Shown here one piece after another: positions 19,535 through 20,463 of a stretch of 20,463 nucleotides of DNA. Below the pieces are notes generated by a model, which was not told the DNA's origin, did no database searches, and saw only the letters and a program-made list of their open reading frames with translations. Positions within the stretch are counted from its first letter, which is position 1. The number at the start of each line of letters is the position of its first letter. The stretch comes from a virus: the IMG/VR virus record IMGVR_UViG_3300035670_001465, positions 1 to 20,463 of that record. The stretch is one strand, 5' to 3'. The position numbers were made by a program, and so were the translations under genes.

Positions 19535-20463
19535 ATGGCTTTTCCTAAAGCCCCAAATTACAACAACCTGCCAAATGGCAACTTTTCTGCGGTAATCTAT
19601 AGCAAACAGGTACAACTTGCTTTCCGTAAAGCTTCTACCGTAGAAGATATCACTAATAGCGACTACTTCGGTGAAATCGCTAACATGGGTGATTCAGTTA
19701 AAATCATCAAAGAGCCTGAAGTCTCTGTCCAAGCATATGCTCGTGGTACACAAATCACTGCACAAGATCTTGATGACGAAGACTTTACCCTTGTCGTTGA
19801 TCAAGCAAACTACTTTGCATTTAAGATTGATGACATTGAAGCTGCTCACAGCCACGTAAACTTCATGTCTATGGCATCTGATCGTGCAGCATATCGCTTG
19901 CGTGACCAGTATGATCAAGACGTTCTTGGTTATCTGTCTGGTTTCTATCAGTCGGCTAAGCATATCAATGCTGATACTGCACGTACAACTGCTCCCGGTA
20001 CTAAGGCTGTTGCAACTGCAGGTTCAGATGAATTGCTTTCTTCTATGAAGCTCAAGAAAGGTGACTTTGGTAATATTACCACTGCATCTGCAGGTGATCA
20101 TTCCATTCCTCTCGCCGCTCGTCTTCCTGGCGCAACTGCACTTCCCACTGCAACTGCATCACCTTTAATGGTCATTGCACGTATGGGTCGTTTGATGGAT
20201 CAGCAGTTTGTTGATACCACCGGACGTTGGTTGGTTGTCGATCCCGTCTTTATTGAATTGCTCAAGGACGAAGATAGCCGTTTGTTGAACAGTGATTTCG
20301 GTGGTTCAGGTCTTCAGAATGGTCTTGTTATTAACAATCTCCACGGTTTCCGTGTATATGTTTCTAACAACCTTCCAAAGATTGGCACTGGCCCAGGAAC
20401 TACAGGTACTGCTAACCAGAACAGCAACTACGGTGTCATCGTTGCAGGTCATGAGTCTGCTGT
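19535..20463 (+). CDS. Major capsid protein (HK97-like fold), partial at the right edge
   Basis: The 309 complete codons give an N-terminal arm (MAFPKAPNYNNLPNGNFSAV), then an ordered coat-like body: VEDITNSDYFGEIANMGDSV (about 36-55), VQAYARGTQITAQDLDDEDF, DQANYFAFKIDDIEAAHSHV, LRDQYDQDVLGYL and a later domain WLVVDPVFIELLKDEDSRLL followed by NGLVINNLHGFRVYVSNNLP. These blocks and the place after the scaffold are typical of HK97-fold coat proteins of marine phages. AGGAGG sits seven bases upstream of ATG 19535, the strongest ribosome site in the window, consistent with a highly expressed gene. The codon choice appears richer in C-ending codons than in neighbouring genes. The C-terminus is outside the window. 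Confidence 0.9.
   Translation, partial: MAFPKAPNYNNLPNGNFSAVIYSKQVQLAFRKASTVEDITNSDYFGEIANMGDSVKIIKEPEVSVQAYARGTQITAQDLDDEDFTLVVDQANYFAFKIDDIEAAHSHVNFMSMASDRAAYRLRDQYDQDVLGYLSGFYQSAKHINADTARTTAPGTKAVATAGSDELLSSMKLKKGDFGNITTASAGDHSIPLAARLPGATALPTATASPLMVIARMGRLMDQQFVDTTGRWLVVDPVFIELLKDEDSRLLNSDFGGSGLQNGLVINNLHGFRVYVSNNLPKIGTGPGTTGTANQNSNYGVIVAGHESA

Overview
The window is part of the genome of a tailed double-stranded DNA bacteriophage (Caudoviricetes). The head-morphogenesis and DNA-packaging genes run in the usual order: small terminase, large terminase, portal, a large virion protein, scaffold and major capsid protein. The gene content (ThyX, a GlcNAc-family glycosyltransferase, DUF932, DUF6321/DUF5872/DUF6496-type small basic proteins) resembles phages of aquatic and marine bacteria. 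The host cannot be identified from the sequence. No tail, lysis, integrase or replication gene lies in the window, so tail type and lifestyle are open.

Layout. (1) Positions 1-6225 form a leftward gene train on the minus strand, with overlapping or nearly touching ends and good Shine-Dalgarno sites. In order of transcription it holds a Cys-cluster phage protein, a 31-residue membrane microprotein, several small unknown genes, a DUF932 protein, more small genes, a glycosyltransferase and a flavin-dependent thymidylate synthase cut by the left edge. This looks like the metabolic or takeover arm. (2) Positions 6226-7495 are a 1.27 kb stretch with no convincing gene. It holds 13/14-bp tandem repeats, perfect palindromes (one containing a leftward extended -10), a GT-alternating tract followed by six G-runs, two CTG-N10-CAG (LexA-like) boxes, two candidate rightward sigma70 promoters and an AT-rich block with twelve copies of CACTTA/TAAGTG. 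It is most likely the divergent control region and possibly the replication origin. (3) Positions 7496-10047 carry small, mostly very basic proteins and a probable small virion protein. (4) Positions 10052-20463 are the packaging and head module. The large terminase is split at its P-loop by a 306-residue intein with the class 3 'WCT' residues and a LAGLIDADG endonuclease domain.

The scaffold and capsid genes each seem to have their own host-type promoter (TTGACT-N18-TATAAT and TTGACA-N17-TATAAC). The capsid promoter is preceded by three tandem 21-bp repeats and followed by a leader of about 200 nt that begins with a long hairpin. The motif family GTRAGTR recurs at both the central control region and the capsid promoter, which suggests one regulator acting at both places (inference).

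Family names come from recalled motif patterns, not from searches. The least certain parts are the overlapping reading frames at 3958-4292, the start of the terminase gene, and the function of every regulatory repeat.
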